Shown here piece by piece: positions 19,603 to 28,490 of a stretch of DNA of 64,000 nucleotides (the first letter of the stretch is position 1; each line of letters starts with the position of its first letter). Made by a program: the position numbers and the translations under genes. The notes under the pieces are model-generated. The model made no database searches and was not told the DNA's origin. It saw nothing but the letters and a program-made list of their open reading frames with translations. Source of the DNA: Bacillus sp. B1-b2 (lineage in GTDB: Bacteria > Bacillota > Bacilli > Bacillales > Cytobacillaceae); contig NZ_WEHU01000005.1 in NCBI RefSeq assembly GCF_009183415.1, forward strand, positions 1 to 64,000, in the 5' to 3' direction.

Positions 19603-20551
19603 GATAGTTTTTTTGTAACAGAATAAATAGTCCACCTAAAATAAGTATATATCCCATACATAGAAAAAGAGGGAGAGAGGAAGCAGTATCTGGCATTTGC
19701 GCTGCGTATAAAGTCGATAATTCTTCACTGATACTAGCTAGCTCCACCATTTTTTGCACAGATTCAGCTGAGAATGGAATATTAATCATATCCGCTGTTA
19801 AAATAGCATCAGCAATAAATAATTCATTATCATCATATAATTCAATAGCAATTGTATCTGTTAGTGGTTCATTAACCAATTCAGCCATGGATCGTTTAAT
19901 TCTATTTCCATTATCATCGATTGTAGTAATAACGGGCTTTAGGGAAGTGCTTTTAAAATAATTTACCCAAAATTCAATAAGGTTTTCTCTTTGTGTGCTA
20001 GTTAAGGTTTCGTTTTGATCTAGTTTTCTCAAAGGGATTAGTTCTTGTTCCCATGTTTGTATATGTTGAGAGAGGGCGGCAGAATCTAGTTTGGTTAAAT
20101 GAGTAAGAAATAGCTGCTTTTCTTGATCATTAATACCAATTTTCTGTAGAAAGTTATCTAAGTCTATCATTTTTTCTTCATGATTTTGATAAAACTCAAT
20201 AGCCACTTCTAAATCCTCTATAAACCAATAATCCGTAACGTCCTCATGAAACCCTGCTAAAAGTATATCAAGCTCTTCTCGAGATAAATCTAAATCTACT
20301 AGTAAAGAATCCAAATTAGTTGGCGTAATAGGAGTTCCTAATTGGCTTTCTAGTATATCAATAGTATCGAAATCTTCTATTTGTAAACCCTTGTAGGATA
20401 AATATGTTTGTAAGTCCTCTTTTGTCCATCCAAGTTTTGAAACTAAGCTATCTATTTCATGTTCTTTTGGAGCGGCTTCTGCAATAGTAGAGTGAAACCC
20501 AAAGAAGAGAAGGAATAAAAGGGAGCAGGTGATTTTGTATTTTTTCAGCAT
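19589..20551 (-). CDS. processed acidic surface protein with MPDTA sorting signal
   Basis: This secreted protein has 320 residues. It has a signal peptide (MLKKYK..., ending near IAEAAPKE) and a strongly acidic body with repeated W/D/L/E-rich helical units (DLDLSREELDILL and similar). It ends in a C-terminal sorting signal: MPDTA, a hydrophobic stretch and a basic tail (NYHEKK). It fits the family called processed acidic surface protein, known to pair with class D sortases that cut LPxTA-type motifs. Here the first residue is Met instead of Leu. The ATG at 20551 follows GGAGG; the upstream ATGs belong to that site. It is the first gene of a two-gene operon with the sortase. Confidence 0.82.
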   Translation of the reverse strand: MLKKYKITCSLLFLLFFGFHSTIAEAAPKEHEIDSLVSKLGWTKEDLQTYLSYKGLQIEDFDTIDILESQLGTPITPTNLDSLLVDLDLSREELDILLAGFHEDVTDYWFIEDLEVAIEFYQNHEEKMIDLDNFLQKIGINDQEKQLFLTHLTKLDSAALSQHIQTWEQELIPLRKLDQNETLTSTQRENLIEFWVNYFKSTSLKPVITTIDDNGNRIKRSMAELVNEPLTDTIAIELYDDNELFIADAILTADMINIPFSAESVQKMVELASISEELSTLYAAQMPDTASSLPLFLCMGYILILGGLFILLQKNYHEKK

Positions 20552-20645
20552 AAGGAAAACCTCCATCATTATTCTAAGCCTTATTATGTGAAGTTTTTCC
20601 AGTATTATGCATGAATAATAGAAAGAATCGAAATAATTAGTGATA

Positions 20646-20677
20646 ATACTTCAGTAATAGAGTCTTTACTGAAGTAT
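20646..20677. terminator. inverted repeat between convergent and divergent transcripts
   Basis: ATACTTCAGTAA pairs with TTACTGAAGTAT around an 8-base loop, about 95 bases upstream of the acidic surface protein gene on the minus strand. It may terminate read-through from the FMN-binding protein gene or be an operator. Confidence 0.45.
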
Positions 20678-20696
20678 CAGAACATATTTTAGATGT

Positions 20697-20734
20697 TTTA
20701 AAAAATAGAGATGAAACATGAATGCTCCATCTCT
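20697..20734 (-). terminator. terminator of the FMN-binding protein gene
   Basis: Read on the minus strand, AGAGATG / CATCTCT with a 14-base loop is followed by a T-run. It lies downstream of the gene ending at 20835. Confidence 0.65.
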
Positions 20735-20834
20735 TAATACTCGCTGACCACACCTTCAACATCCTATGTCTTTGTAACCCAATCCTCCTATTAGTCAGGT
20801 TCATGGCATACTACAACATCAGTGCCTTAACTTC

Positions 20835-21380
20835 TTACAAATCCATTAAGATCGTTCTACCTGGGCTAAACCTTGCTTTCTCATCTAACACATTTTCCTT
20901 TGCAGTAATTTTTGTTGGAGTTAATTGAAAGATGGTTGTTTTGCTACCTAGTGATGAAACATATTTTTCTAAATGAGATTTACTAAGGGGTTTATTGTAA
21001 TACCCAGGTACGTACTTGTCTAACAATGCTTGCATCACATCACGACTAATGTTGATGTCCTCTAATTTGGTTACATTACCAAAAATCATCGCACTCATAT
21101 ATGCAGTATCCACTTTTGCTGGTATTGGGTTACTCATTACCCCTAAGCTCTCACTAATCGTAAAGCATGCTAAATGATTCTCTGCTAGAATTCTGGTCTT
21201 TCTTCCTTCACTTGCTCCGTGGAAATAAATACAGTTCTGAAACCATACGAAGTTTAACGGGATAACATAAGGTTCTAATCCATCAGATAATCCTAAATGA
21301 CCAATTTGACTTTTTGTTAGAAAGGTATTTATTTTTTCTTGATTGTTCACTTCTAATTTGGATTGACGCATTTCATTCAT
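20835..21380 (-). CDS. pyridoxamine 5'-phosphate oxidase family protein (FMN-binding, NimA-like)
   Basis: This 181-residue protein has the split beta-barrel pattern of the PNPOx-like group: HLGLSDGLEPYVIPLNF, then IYFHGASEGRKTRIL, then AMIFGNVTKLED. Relatives bind FMN or haem and include nitroimidazole-resistance proteins; the substrate is unknown. The ATG at 21380 follows AAAGGTGG. It is divergent from a MocR/PdxR-type regulator across 118 bp that carry a direct repeat. This arrangement often means the regulator controls the neighbouring gene in response to a PLP-linked or amino compound. It is monocistronic. Confidence 0.82.
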   Translation of the reverse strand: MNEMRQSKLEVNNQEKINTFLTKSQIGHLGLSDGLEPYVIPLNFVWFQNCIYFHGASEGRKTRILAENHLACFTISESLGVMSNPIPAKVDTAYMSAMIFGNVTKLEDINISRDVMQALLDKYVPGYYNKPLSKSHLEKYVSSLGSKTTIFQLTPTKITAKENVLDEKARFSPGRTILMDL

Positions 21381-21446
21381 GTTTTCTCTACCACCTTTAA
21401 TTTAGTAAATTGTTCCTTTATTCTAAAATATTTCTAGCCACTTTTT

Positions 21447-21478
21447 TAGGTACAGTTTATGATTGTTTTATAGGTACA
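21447..21478. promoter_or_regulatory. TAGGTACA direct repeat, putative MocR operator
   Basis: TAGGTACA occurs at 21447-21454 and again at 21471-21478, 24 bp apart start to start, in the gap between the divergent MocR gene and its neighbour. MocR-type regulators such as GabR and PdxR typically bind direct repeats in such positions. Confidence 0.5.
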
Positions 21479-21498
21479 AATAAGAGAGGTTGGTGTAG

Positions 21499-22896
21499 AT
21501 GAATATTGCAATTCATATTAGGAAAGAGAGTAAAACCCCGGTGTATCTACAGTTATATGAATACTTTCAAGATGAAATCATCAAAGGAAAAATGCCTGCA
21601 GGAACAAAACTTCCATCCATTCGCTACCTAGCAAATTACTTACATATCAGTAAAAATACAGTGATTGATGCATATCAGCAGCTGTGGATGGAAGGGTATG
21701 TAGAAAGTAAAGAAAAAAGTGGATATAGAGTAGTTTCACTATCTAGTTTTGACTACCATTCTAATAAAATGGAAACTAACAATGTAATAGTTCCTAAAGA
21801 AGAAGAGCATTTTATTGACTTTCATTATGGAAAGATAGATCAGCCACATTTTCCATCTAATGCATGGAAAAAAGCATTGAAGGAAGCAATAGAGACAGAA
21901 GGGAACTGGATGTTATATGGTGATTATAAAGGGGAAAGTATATTAAGAAACGAACTAGCAGGCTATCTTTCTAGATCTAGAGGGATATCTGTATCACCAG
22001 AAAATATTCTAATTTCTGCTGGGACTGAACAGTTAATCATGCATGTACTAGGTTTACTGAATAGAACATCTCTGCAAATTGCCATGGAAGAGCCAGGTTA
22101 TGATGGAGTAAGAGAGGTGTTTAGGAAAGAAGGTCATACAGTTCATCCTGTTCCTGTTTTACAAGAAGAGGGTTATCAGCTTTCTTCTCTATTAAGTAGT
22201 AATAGTAATTTAGTATATGTCACTCCCTCCCATCAATTTCCTCTAGGAAATATTATGCCAATTAATCAAAGAATTGAACTATTAAAGTGGGCAGAGCAAG
22301 CAGATGGATATATATTGGAAGATGATTATGATAGTGAGTTTCGTTTTTTAGGCTCTCCAATACCAAGTATGAAGAGTATTGATAGGCAAGATAGAGTGAT
22401 ATATTTAGGAACTTTTTCTAAATGTTTTTTGCCATCCGTAAGAATTAGCTATATGATATTGCCAACAATACTCATGGAAAAATGGAACACAAGACAATTT
22501 GAAGAAACGCAATCTAGTTCTCCTCTTCTTCAAAAGGCAGTAGCAGCCTTTATGAAAAGTGGAGAATTTGAGAAGCATATAAAGCGTATGAGAAAGGTGT
22601 ATGAACGAAAATATCATCTTTTAATGGAATGTATTAGGAGATATATGGGGAATAAGGTTACTATCATCGGAGAAAGTGCAGGAGTTCATGTATTAATTTC
22701 CGTAGAGAAAGTCCCTATAGACAAGCTGATACAAAAAGCAGAGAAAGTAGGAGTTAGAATTTATTCAACTGAGAAATATTATAAACAAGAAGCCAAATGC
22801 TTTCCTATCATTTTAGGCTTTGGGGGCTTAAATGAAGAAGAAATAGAAGTAGGAATTAAAAGGCTATCTAATTGTTGGTTTAATGAAGAGGGATGA
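21499..22896 (+). CDS. MocR-type regulator (GntR HTH plus aminotransferase domain)
   Basis: This 465-residue protein joins a GntR-like winged helix (residues about 8-80: KLPSIRYLANYLHISKNTV, then SGYRV) to a fold type I aminotransferase domain. The PLP lysine lies in TFSKCF and the cofactor aspartate in EDDYDSEF. Members (GabR, PdxR) sense PLP-linked ligands and rarely catalyse. The start is an ATG at 21499 behind AGAGAGGTTGGTG. It is divergent from the FMN-binding protein gene, its likely target. The downstream membrane protein begins 4 bases after its stop, so the two may be co-transcribed. Confidence 0.9.
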   Translation: MNIAIHIRKESKTPVYLQLYEYFQDEIIKGKMPAGTKLPSIRYLANYLHISKNTVIDAYQQLWMEGYVESKEKSGYRVVSLSSFDYHSNKMETNNVIVPKEEEHFIDFHYGKIDQPHFPSNAWKKALKEAIETEGNWMLYGDYKGESILRNELAGYLSRSRGISVSPENILISAGTEQLIMHVLGLLNRTSLQIAMEEPGYDGVREVFRKEGHTVHPVPVLQEEGYQLSSLLSSNSNLVYVTPSHQFPLGNIMPINQRIELLKWAEQADGYILEDDYDSEFRFLGSPIPSMKSIDRQDRVIYLGTFSKCFLPSVRISYMILPTILMEKWNTRQFEETQSSSPLLQKAVAAFMKSGEFEKHIKRMRKVYERKYHLLMECIRRYMGNKVTIIGESAGVHVLISVEKVPIDKLIQKAEKVGVRIYSTEKYYKQEAKCFPIILGFGGLNEEEIEVGIKRLSNCWFNEEG

Positions 22897-22900
22897 GAAG

Positions 22901-23533
22901 ATGAACATAATGATCAATATATTAATAGGAGTTATTGCTGGTTTAGTTATTATAGGAACTTTAGAGACTTACTTTTCTTTTCCTATAATAATCACTTTAT
23001 CCATTAGTTACATATTAATATTCTCCCTTTTGTATGGTTTTCTATTTATGCAGAATAATAGGGAAAAAGATAGCAGGAAGGTGGAGAAACGATTAAAGAA
23101 TAACAGGAAGCATCCGTATTATGGTTTTATCTTGGCCATGAGTAATCGAAATGATCGACAAGTGATCTTAACTTATCGAAAAATGATAAAAAATAAAAAG
23201 TATCTTCGCTTTTATCCCCAAATTACTATTCTATTCTCTTTGTATTTTGATCAAGCACTAGGCTTAGAGGATGAAATAAAGAAATTAAAAAGACCAGCTT
23301 GGAGAGCTTATTATAAGACAATTATATTATTAAAGCAAAATGAATTAAATCAAGCTGAAGAAGTATTGAAAACGATAAAAGTTAGCTGGATGAAAGAAGC
23401 ACTCCTATGTGAATGGAAATTGAAAATAGGAGATAGAAATCAAGCACAAAAGCATGCTAATCTCGCATTAAAGCATGCTAGAGGAATAATTTTATATCAA
23501 CTTAAAAAAGAATATGAGAACAAGTTTTCTTAA
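22901..23533 (+). CDS. two-helix membrane protein with helical cytoplasmic domain
   Basis: This protein of about 210 residues has two adjacent N-terminal transmembrane segments (about 3-50). A basic stretch (KRLKNNRKH) and an all-helical cytoplasmic part follow, with TPR-like spacing (LNQAEEVLKTIKVSWMKEALLCEWKLKIGDRNQAQKH contains such a unit). I do not recognise the family. The ATG at 22901 follows GAGGG at 8 bases, while the frame itself opens at 22883. It directly follows the MocR gene and ends tail to tail with cotM, overlapping by 4 bases. Function is unknown. Confidence 0.65.
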   Translation: MNIMINILIGVIAGLVIIGTLETYFSFPIIITLSISYILIFSLLYGFLFMQNNREKDSRKVEKRLKNNRKHPYYGFILAMSNRNDRQVILTYRKMIKNKKYLRFYPQITILFSLYFDQALGLEDEIKKLKRPAWRAYYKTIILLKQNELNQAEEVLKTIKVSWMKEALLCEWKLKIGDRNQAQKHANLALKHARGIILYQLKKEYENKFS

Positions 23534-23919
23534 CATTTTATTTGCCAGGAATTTTGGTGAGTAGGAAGATATTTATTTTTGCTTATGGAAATTTCAAGAA
23601 TAGAACGAGGATAATCTGTTTTTAATACTTTATTGCAAATATCGATGGGGAATAAGATGCTTCTATTTTTTTCCTCAAGAATATTATTTAAATTAGTATT
23701 AATTTGTATGTGTAAGGTCTTATCCTCTACTAGTAGGAAAATATTTTCGGTGGAGCTAGGTAATAAAACTTCAATGAAGTATTCTTGTTCTGATTCATAC
23801 AAATCAATGCGAAATTCTGTTATGTCTAAGAGTGAGGTTAGTGGATCGAGTGATTGATTTTGTAGCCATTTTTCAATCAAATGGAAATGGTCATTAACCA
23901 TGCTAACACCATCTTTCAT
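23530..23919 (-). CDS. cotM: spore outer coat protein CotM (alpha-crystallin related)
   Basis: This protein of about 129 residues has a diverged alpha-crystallin/Hsp20 core: an acidic strand (IDLYESEQEYFIEVLLP), then IFLLVEDKTLHIQIN and a final ILEISISKN. CotM of B. subtilis has about 130 residues and the same relationship to small heat-shock proteins. It lies next to sspP there, as here, which decides the call over an ordinary Hsp20. It is an outer coat component made in the mother cell. The start may be the ATG at 23919 or the one at 23901 (MVNDHFH), which has a weak GATGGTG site. Confidence 0.72.
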   Translation of the reverse strand: MKDGVSMVNDHFHLIEKWLQNQSLDPLTSLLDITEFRIDLYESEQEYFIEVLLPSSTENIFLLVEDKTLHIQINTNLNNILEEKNRSILFPIDICNKVLKTDYPRSILEISISKNKYLPTHQNSWQIKC

Positions 23920-24077
23920 AGAATTTTATATTATATTCCCAGAATATAAATGTCGTGTCATTATTTTACAGACAAGAAGATAAATTGGAGTAATCATTCA
24001 TAATTAGAAAAAAGTAGGAAATACTTAGTAGTAGAAAGGACTAAGAGTGCTAACTCGTTAATAGAGGAGACACCTAG

Positions 24078-24566
24078 ATGGAATTAGTAGAATATTACAT
24101 AATAAACTATGGATACATGGCGATTTTTATTCTTCTAGCTTTAGGAATTGTAGGACTACCTGTTCCTGATGAAGTAATCATGACCATTATCGGTTATTAT
24201 ACGCATACAGAAGCCTTAAGTTACCAAATGGCTATGATCGCTAGCTTTCTAGGAGCAGTGATTGGGATGCTTATTAGTTATACTATTGGTAGGAAATTTG
24301 GTAGAAATGTCATAAAGAAGTATGGAAAGTGGTTTGGATTGAAAGAAAGCAGGTTAAATAAGGTTGAATTATGGATGAAGAAATATGGAGCCTTTGCCCT
24401 GGTTTTTGGTTATTTCATTCCAGGTGTTCGCCATATCACATGCTATGTTTCTGGTATTGGTAAAATGAATGTAAAAATTTATCTATTATTTGCTTCCTTA
24501 GGTGCTTTTTCTTGGTGTGGTACTTTTATTTTAATTGGTCGTTACATAGGGGTTATTGGGACATAG
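24078..24566 (+). CDS. DedA family membrane protein
   Basis: This 162-residue protein has the DedA/VTT pattern: GIVGLPVPDEVIM near the N-terminus, a small-residue helix GAVIGMLISYTIGRKFGR, then FGYFIPGVRH with the conserved G-x-R. The family includes undecaprenyl-phosphate and lipid transporters (UptA, YngC) at the inner membrane. It is shorter than the roughly 200 residues usual for the family and lacks a last helix. Specificity is unknown. The ATG at 24078 follows AGAGGAGA. It is monocistronic with a clear terminator and interrupts the usual cotM-sspP neighbourhood. Confidence 0.87.
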   Translation: MELVEYYIINYGYMAIFILLALGIVGLPVPDEVIMTIIGYYTHTEALSYQMAMIASFLGAVIGMLISYTIGRKFGRNVIKKYGKWFGLKESRLNKVELWMKKYGAFALVFGYFIPGVRHITCYVSGIGKMNVKIYLLFASLGAFSWCGTFILIGRYIGVIGT

Positions 24567-24596
24567 TCTAACTATTGTCCAAACATAATTCATGAA

Positions 24597-24638
24597 AAGT
24601 CAAATGAGTTTAAAGATGTAACTCATTTGACTTTTTTC
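24597..24638 (+). terminator. terminator of the dedA gene
   Basis: The stem AAAGTCAAATGAGTT / AACTCATTTGACTTT closes on a 9-base loop, with a T-run. Confidence 0.9.
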
Positions 24639-24705
24639 ATATTCCTTAAAATGGTTAGGTAAGTAGAACGAATTACTACTTAATCTAAAACAGCTAAATT
24701 AATTC

Positions 24706-24843
24706 TTATAGATCATGGTGACTATTATGTTTCTGTCTAGAATGGTTGCGGTTTTTTACTTTTTTACTTCCACTCAATGGCTCAGGTTGGCCAGATTGTT
24801 TAGGAGCATTTTTACGCATATCCTTACTATCATTCTTATTCAT
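24706..24843 (-). CDS. sspP: minor small acid-soluble spore protein SspP
   Basis: This is a 45-residue basic, hydrophilic protein ([15 protein letters not shown]..., [17 protein letters not shown]...) ending in HNSHHDL. It is nearly identical in pattern to SspP of B. subtilis, a minor SASP made only in the forespore. The ATG at 24843 follows AAAGGAGAGA. A sigma-G promoter lies 50-80 bases upstream (24892-24921). As in B. subtilis, it lies between cotM and citB, but the usual sspO partner is not visible here. Confidence 0.93.
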   Translation of the reverse strand: MNKNDSKDMRKNAPKQSGQPEPLSGSKKVKNRNHSRQKHNSHHDL

Positions 24844-24891
24844 ACATATCTCTCCTTTTGTTTGTCATGAGAGTACTACAACTTTCTATAT

Positions 24892-24921
24892 TAGAATGGT
24901 TTTTCTTTCTCCACTTTATAC
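24892..24921 (-). promoter_or_regulatory. sigma-G type promoter of sspP
   Basis: On the minus strand, GTATA, 18 bases and CATTCTA match the sigma-G/F consensus (GHATR-N18-CATNHTA) exactly. It sits at the right distance upstream of sspP, so forespore expression is expected. Confidence 0.8.
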
Positions 24922-24994
24922 CGAATATTTTTACGGGCGCCTGCACAACTTAACAATATGCAACATGAATAACAAACAATTAGGAGGTACTTCT

Positions 24995-25252
24995 ATGCCT
25001 TATCATAGTAATAAACAAGAAGCATTTCAGGATGCTCAGCGTAATATGAATGACACACAAACTTTATATCAAGATATTGTAAAAGACTCTGCAAATTATG
25101 GCCATCAGTTAAAGCATTTACAACAAGAAATAAATGAAACATATCAACAAATAGAAAATGCACTAGAAGTTGCTTCAGAGCATCAGAGAGAGCAACTAGA
25201 AACGTTTCAAAGAGATCTTAAAAGTATTGTGGACGAAGTAAACGGCATTTAA
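24995..25252 (+). CDS. small coiled-coil protein of unknown function
   Basis: This is an 85-residue, wholly hydrophilic protein rich in Q and E. It has one long predicted helix (QLKHLQQEINETYQQIENALEV and on) and no cysteine, signal or membrane segment. The ATG at 24995 follows TAGGAGGT; the longer frame upstream runs through the sspP promoter and is not real. It lies between sspP and citB, where B. subtilis has sspO, and its Q/N-rich helix has a faint likeness to the spore protein Tlp. I do not assign a function. It has its own terminator. Confidence 0.75.
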   Translation: MPYHSNKQEAFQDAQRNMNDTQTLYQDIVKDSANYGHQLKHLQQEINETYQQIENALEVASEHQREQLETFQRDLKSIVDEVNGI

Positions 25253-25331
25253 GATAGTGCCGTTAATGAGTGAATAATAAGGTTCCATATATAATGTAGG
25301 AAGTCAATTAAAACATGAAGGAATTATGGTT

Positions 25332-25372
25332 AGAGGATGTCTTCTATATAGAGAAGATGTCCTCTTTTATTT
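25332..25372 (+). terminator. terminator of the coiled-coil gene
   Basis: AGAGGATGTCTTCT and AGAAGATGTCCTCT form an interrupted stem over a short loop, followed by TTTTATTT. Confidence 0.75.
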
Positions 25373-25469
25373 AAATAGTGTTAACCATGGGCTTTCCTTA
25401 GCGTTTCGAGAAGCTTAAAGTGAGGGATTAGATTTATTAGAAAATAGTAAATCAAAACCAAATCTACTC

Positions 25470-25484
25470 ATAAGTAAATCTTAT
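25470..25484 (+). promoter_or_regulatory. CcpC box of citB
   Basis: ATAA-N7-TTAT, the CcpC dyad consensus, is centred about 66 bases before the predicted start of transcription, the same place as in B. subtilis citB. A TTAT half-site lies at 25513-25516, near -28. CcpC represses citB unless citrate accumulates. Confidence 0.65.
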
Positions 25485-25507
25485 AGTATTTGATAACTTT
25501 ATTGTTA

Positions 25508-25536
25508 TTTACTTATCAAGAAACGTGTAATACAAT
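25508..25536 (+). promoter_or_regulatory. sigma-A promoter of citB
   Basis: TTTACT, a 17-bp spacer and TACAAT predict a start near 25543. The promoter overlaps the downstream CcpC half-site. Confidence 0.6.
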
Positions 25537-25624
25537 AATTGATAGTAAATAGATAATAGAAAGATCAAAATATTCGACTATTTTTCTATTTTTGGTATAT
25601 GATTACAATGAGGGGGTAATACAT

Positions 25625-28330
25625 ATGGCAAAAGATTTTTTTAATGCGCGAAAGTCCTTTGAATTGGATGGGAAGCGTTATCATTACTATCAATTAGCTG
25701 CGTTAGAAAACGCTGGAATCGGTAAGGTATCTAAATTACCGTATTCTATTAAAGTGTTACTAGAATCTGTTTTACGACAAATGGATGATTTCGTTATTAA
25801 ACAAGAGCATGTTGAAAACTTAGCAAAATGGGGAACTGATGAAGTGAAAGAGGTAGATGTACCTTTTAAACCTTCTAGAGTTATCCTACAAGATTTCACA
25901 GGAGTACCTGCAGTAGTGGATCTTGCTTCTTTAAGAAAAGCTATGGCTGATTTAGGTGGAGATCCTAATAAAATTAATCCTGAAAAACCAGTTGATTTGG
26001 TTATTGATCATAGCGTGCAGGTAGATAAATATGGAACACCAGATGCATTAAGAGCAAATATGGATTTGGAGTTTGAACGAAATGCGGAAAGATATCAGTT
26101 CTTAAGCTGGGCTCAAAAATCTTTTGATAACTATCGAGCTGTACCACCAGCAACAGGTATTGTGCATCAAGTTAACTTAGAATATTTAGCTAATGTTGTT
26201 CATGTTAATGAAACAGTAGATGGAGAATACGAAACATTTCCAGATACTTTAGTAGGTACAGATTCACATACTACGATGATTAATGGGATTGGAGTTCTTG
26301 GTTGGGGTGTAGGTGGTATTGAAGCAGAAGCGGGAATGCTAGGACAACCATCTTATTTTCCAGTACCAGAAGTAGTAGGAGTGAAACTAGTTGGTGATAT
26401 GCCAAATGGTTCAACTGCTACAGATTTGGCACTTAAAGTAACACAAGTTCTTCGTGCAAAAGGAGTAGTTGGGAAGTTTGTAGAGTTTTATGGAACTGGT
26501 GTAACTCAACTTCCACTTGCAGATCGTGCAACTATTGCTAATATGGCTCCAGAATATGGCGCAACATGTGGATTTTTCCCAATTGATGATGAATCACTAG
26601 CATATATGCGTTTAACTGGTCGTTCAGAAGAACAGATTAAAGTGGTAGAAACATACTGTAAGGAAAATGGTTTGTTCTTTGATCCTAGTCTTGAACCAGT
26701 ATATACAGAAGTAGTTGAAATTAACCTTTCTGAAATCGAACCAAATCTATCTGGACCGAAACGTCCGCAAGATTTAATTCCTTTATCTAATATGCAAGAA
26801 GCATTTATTTCTTCTATAACTGCTAAAGAAGGCAATCAAGGATTTGGTTTAAAGAAAGAAGAATTCAATAAAGAAGTAGTAGTAGACTTTGCTAATGGAG
26901 ATTCTACTACCATGAAAACAGGATCTGTGGCAATCGCTGCGATTACAAGCTGTACGAATACTTCTAATCCATATGTACTTGTTGGAGCAGGTTTAGTTGC
27001 AAAGAAAGCTGTTGAAAAAGGGATGGAAGTTCCAAAATTCGTAAAAACATCTTTAGCACCTGGTTCAAAAGTAGTAACAGGATATTTAAGAGATTCTGGT
27101 CTATTACCATATTTAGAACAGATTGGATTTAACCTTGTTGGTTATGGTTGTACAACTTGTATTGGTAACTCTGGTCCATTACGCGATGAAATTGAAAAAG
27201 CGGTTGCGGATTCTGATTTATTAGTAACAAGTGTTTTATCTGGTAACCGTAACTTTGAAGGCCGTATTCATCCGTTAGTAAAAGCTAACTATTTAGCTTC
27301 GCCACCATTGGTAGTAGCTTATGCGCTAGCTGGTACGGTTAATATTGATCTTCAAAATGATTCAATCGGAAAAGACAAAGATGGCAATGATGTTTACTTC
27401 AAAGATATTTGGCCATCTACAGAAGAAGTGAATGAGGTAGTTCATCGTACAGTGACACCTGAATTATTTAATAAAGAATATGACAGAGTATTTGATGATA
27501 ATGAGCGTTGGAATGAAATTGAAACAAATAGCGATTCATTATATACGTTTGATGATACTTCTACTTACATTCAAAACCCACCTTTCTTTGAAGGGCTTAA
27601 ACCTGATCCAGATCAAGTATTACCTTTAAAAGGATTGAAAATTGTCGGGAAGTTTGGAGATTCTGTAACTACTGACCATATTTCTCCAGCTGGAGCAATT
27701 GGAATCAATACACCAGCAGGGAAATATTTAAAAGATAACGGAGTAGAACCTCGTGATTTCAACTCTTATGGTTCAAGACGTGGAAATCATGAAGTAATGA
27801 TGAGAGGTACTTTTGCTAATATCCGTATTCGTAATCAAATTGCACCAGGAACAGAAGGTGGTTTTACCACTTATTGGCCAACTGGTGAAGTGACTTCTAT
27901 CTATGATGCTTGTATGAAATATAAAGAAGAAGGAACTGGCTTAATGGTTATAGCTGGAAAAGATTACGGAATGGGATCTTCTCGTGACTGGGCAGCAAAA
28001 GGAACGAATCTTTTAGGTATAAAAACAGTTATTGCAGAAAGCTTTGAAAGAATTCACCGATCCAACTTAGTGTTAATGGGTGTATTACCATTACAGTTTA
28101 AAGACGGCGAAAGTGCGGAAAGCTTAGGCTTGACTGGTAAAGAAACGTTTAATGTATATGTAGATGAAACAGTAAAGCCTCGTGATTTTGTTGAAGTTAC
28201 TGCAACAGATGAAGATGGCAAGAAAACAACATTTGATGCATTAGTACGTTTTGATTCTGAAGTAGAAATAGACTACTACCGTCATGGTGGAATACTACCA
28301 ATGGTATTACGTGATAAGTTAAAGAACTAG
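25625..28330 (+). CDS. citB: aconitate hydratase (aconitase)
   Basis: This 901-residue aconitase A converts citrate to isocitrate in the TCA cycle. It binds a [4Fe-4S] cluster through three cysteines, seen in [11 protein letters not shown] and [14 protein letters not shown]. The substrate motifs [21 protein letters not shown] and the swivel-domain [11 protein letters not shown] are intact. Bacterial aconitases of this type also act as RNA-binding regulators when the cluster is lost. The ATG at 25625 follows GAGGGGGT, and the frame upstream of it is not used. It is controlled by a CcpC box and monocistronic, with a strong terminator. Confidence 0.97.
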   Translation: MAKDFFNARKSFELDGKRYHYYQLAALENAGIGKVSKLPYSIKVLLESVLRQMDDFVIKQEHVENLAKWGTDEVKEVDVPFKPSRVILQDFTGVPAVVDLASLRKAMADLGGDPNKINPEKPVDLVIDHSVQVDKYGTPDALRANMDLEFERNAERYQFLSWAQKSFDNYRAVPPATGIVHQVNLEYLANVVHVNETVDGEYETFPDTLVGTDSHTTMINGIGVLGWGVGGIEAEAGMLGQPSYFPVPEVVGVKLVGDMPNGSTATDLALKVTQVLRAKGVVGKFVEFYGTGVTQLPLADRATIANMAPEYGATCGFFPIDDESLAYMRLTGRSEEQIKVVETYCKENGLFFDPSLEPVYTEVVEINLSEIEPNLSGPKRPQDLIPLSNMQEAFISSITAKEGNQGFGLKKEEFNKEVVVDFANGDSTTMKTGSVAIAAITSCTNTSNPYVLVGAGLVAKKAVEKGMEVPKFVKTSLAPGSKVVTGYLRDSGLLPYLEQIGFNLVGYGCTTCIGNSGPLRDEIEKAVADSDLLVTSVLSGNRNFEGRIHPLVKANYLASPPLVVAYALAGTVNIDLQNDSIGKDKDGNDVYFKDIWPSTEEVNEVVHRTVTPELFNKEYDRVFDDNERWNEIETNSDSLYTFDDTSTYIQNPPFFEGLKPDPDQVLPLKGLKIVGKFGDSVTTDHISPAGAIGINTPAGKYLKDNGVEPRDFNSYGSRRGNHEVMMRGTFANIRIRNQIAPGTEGGFTTYWPTGEVTSIYDACMKYKEEGTGLMVIAGKDYGMGSSRDWAAKGTNLLGIKTVIAESFERIHRSNLVLMGVLPLQFKDGESAESLGLTGKETFNVYVDETVKPRDFVEVTATDEDGKKTTFDALVRFDSEVEIDYYRHGGILPMVLRDKLKN

Positions 28331-28338
28331 TAAGATTT

Positions 28339-28375
28339 GAGAGACTATCAATTTTTGATAGTCTCTCTGTTTTTT
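28339..28375 (+). terminator. terminator of citB
   Basis: A 12-bp stem, GAGAGACTATCA / TGATAGTCTCTC, has a 5-base loop, then a T-run. Confidence 0.9.
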
Positions 28376-28490
28376 CTAGAAAAGAAGACCCTATTTCAAG
28401 GTATCAAAATGCTTGCAGAACTGAATGAAAAAACGTATCTATGAATTGGGTTCATTATAAAATTTTCTGTACTCAACAAAGTAAAATAAA

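Larger units (their letters stand above)
25253..25624. other. regulatory region upstream of citB
   Basis: The region holds a terminator (25332-25372), a CcpC box, a sigma-A promoter and an untranslated leader of about 80 nt. I see no gene in it. Confidence 0.6.

Noticed and set aside
24045-24053. GAGTGCTAA, one half of a CIRCE (HrcA) operator, before dedA
   Set aside because: The partner half TTAGCACTC is not present at the needed 9-base spacing; only a weak TTAG lies upstream at the wrong distance.
24844-24994. sspO, the usual partner of sspP
   Set aside because: I found no SspO-like frame on either strand between sspP and citB.
24746-24994. Long N-terminal extension of the coiled-coil gene
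   Set aside because: It is antisense to sspP and its promoter, and a strong ribosome binding site sits at 24981-24988 before a good ATG.
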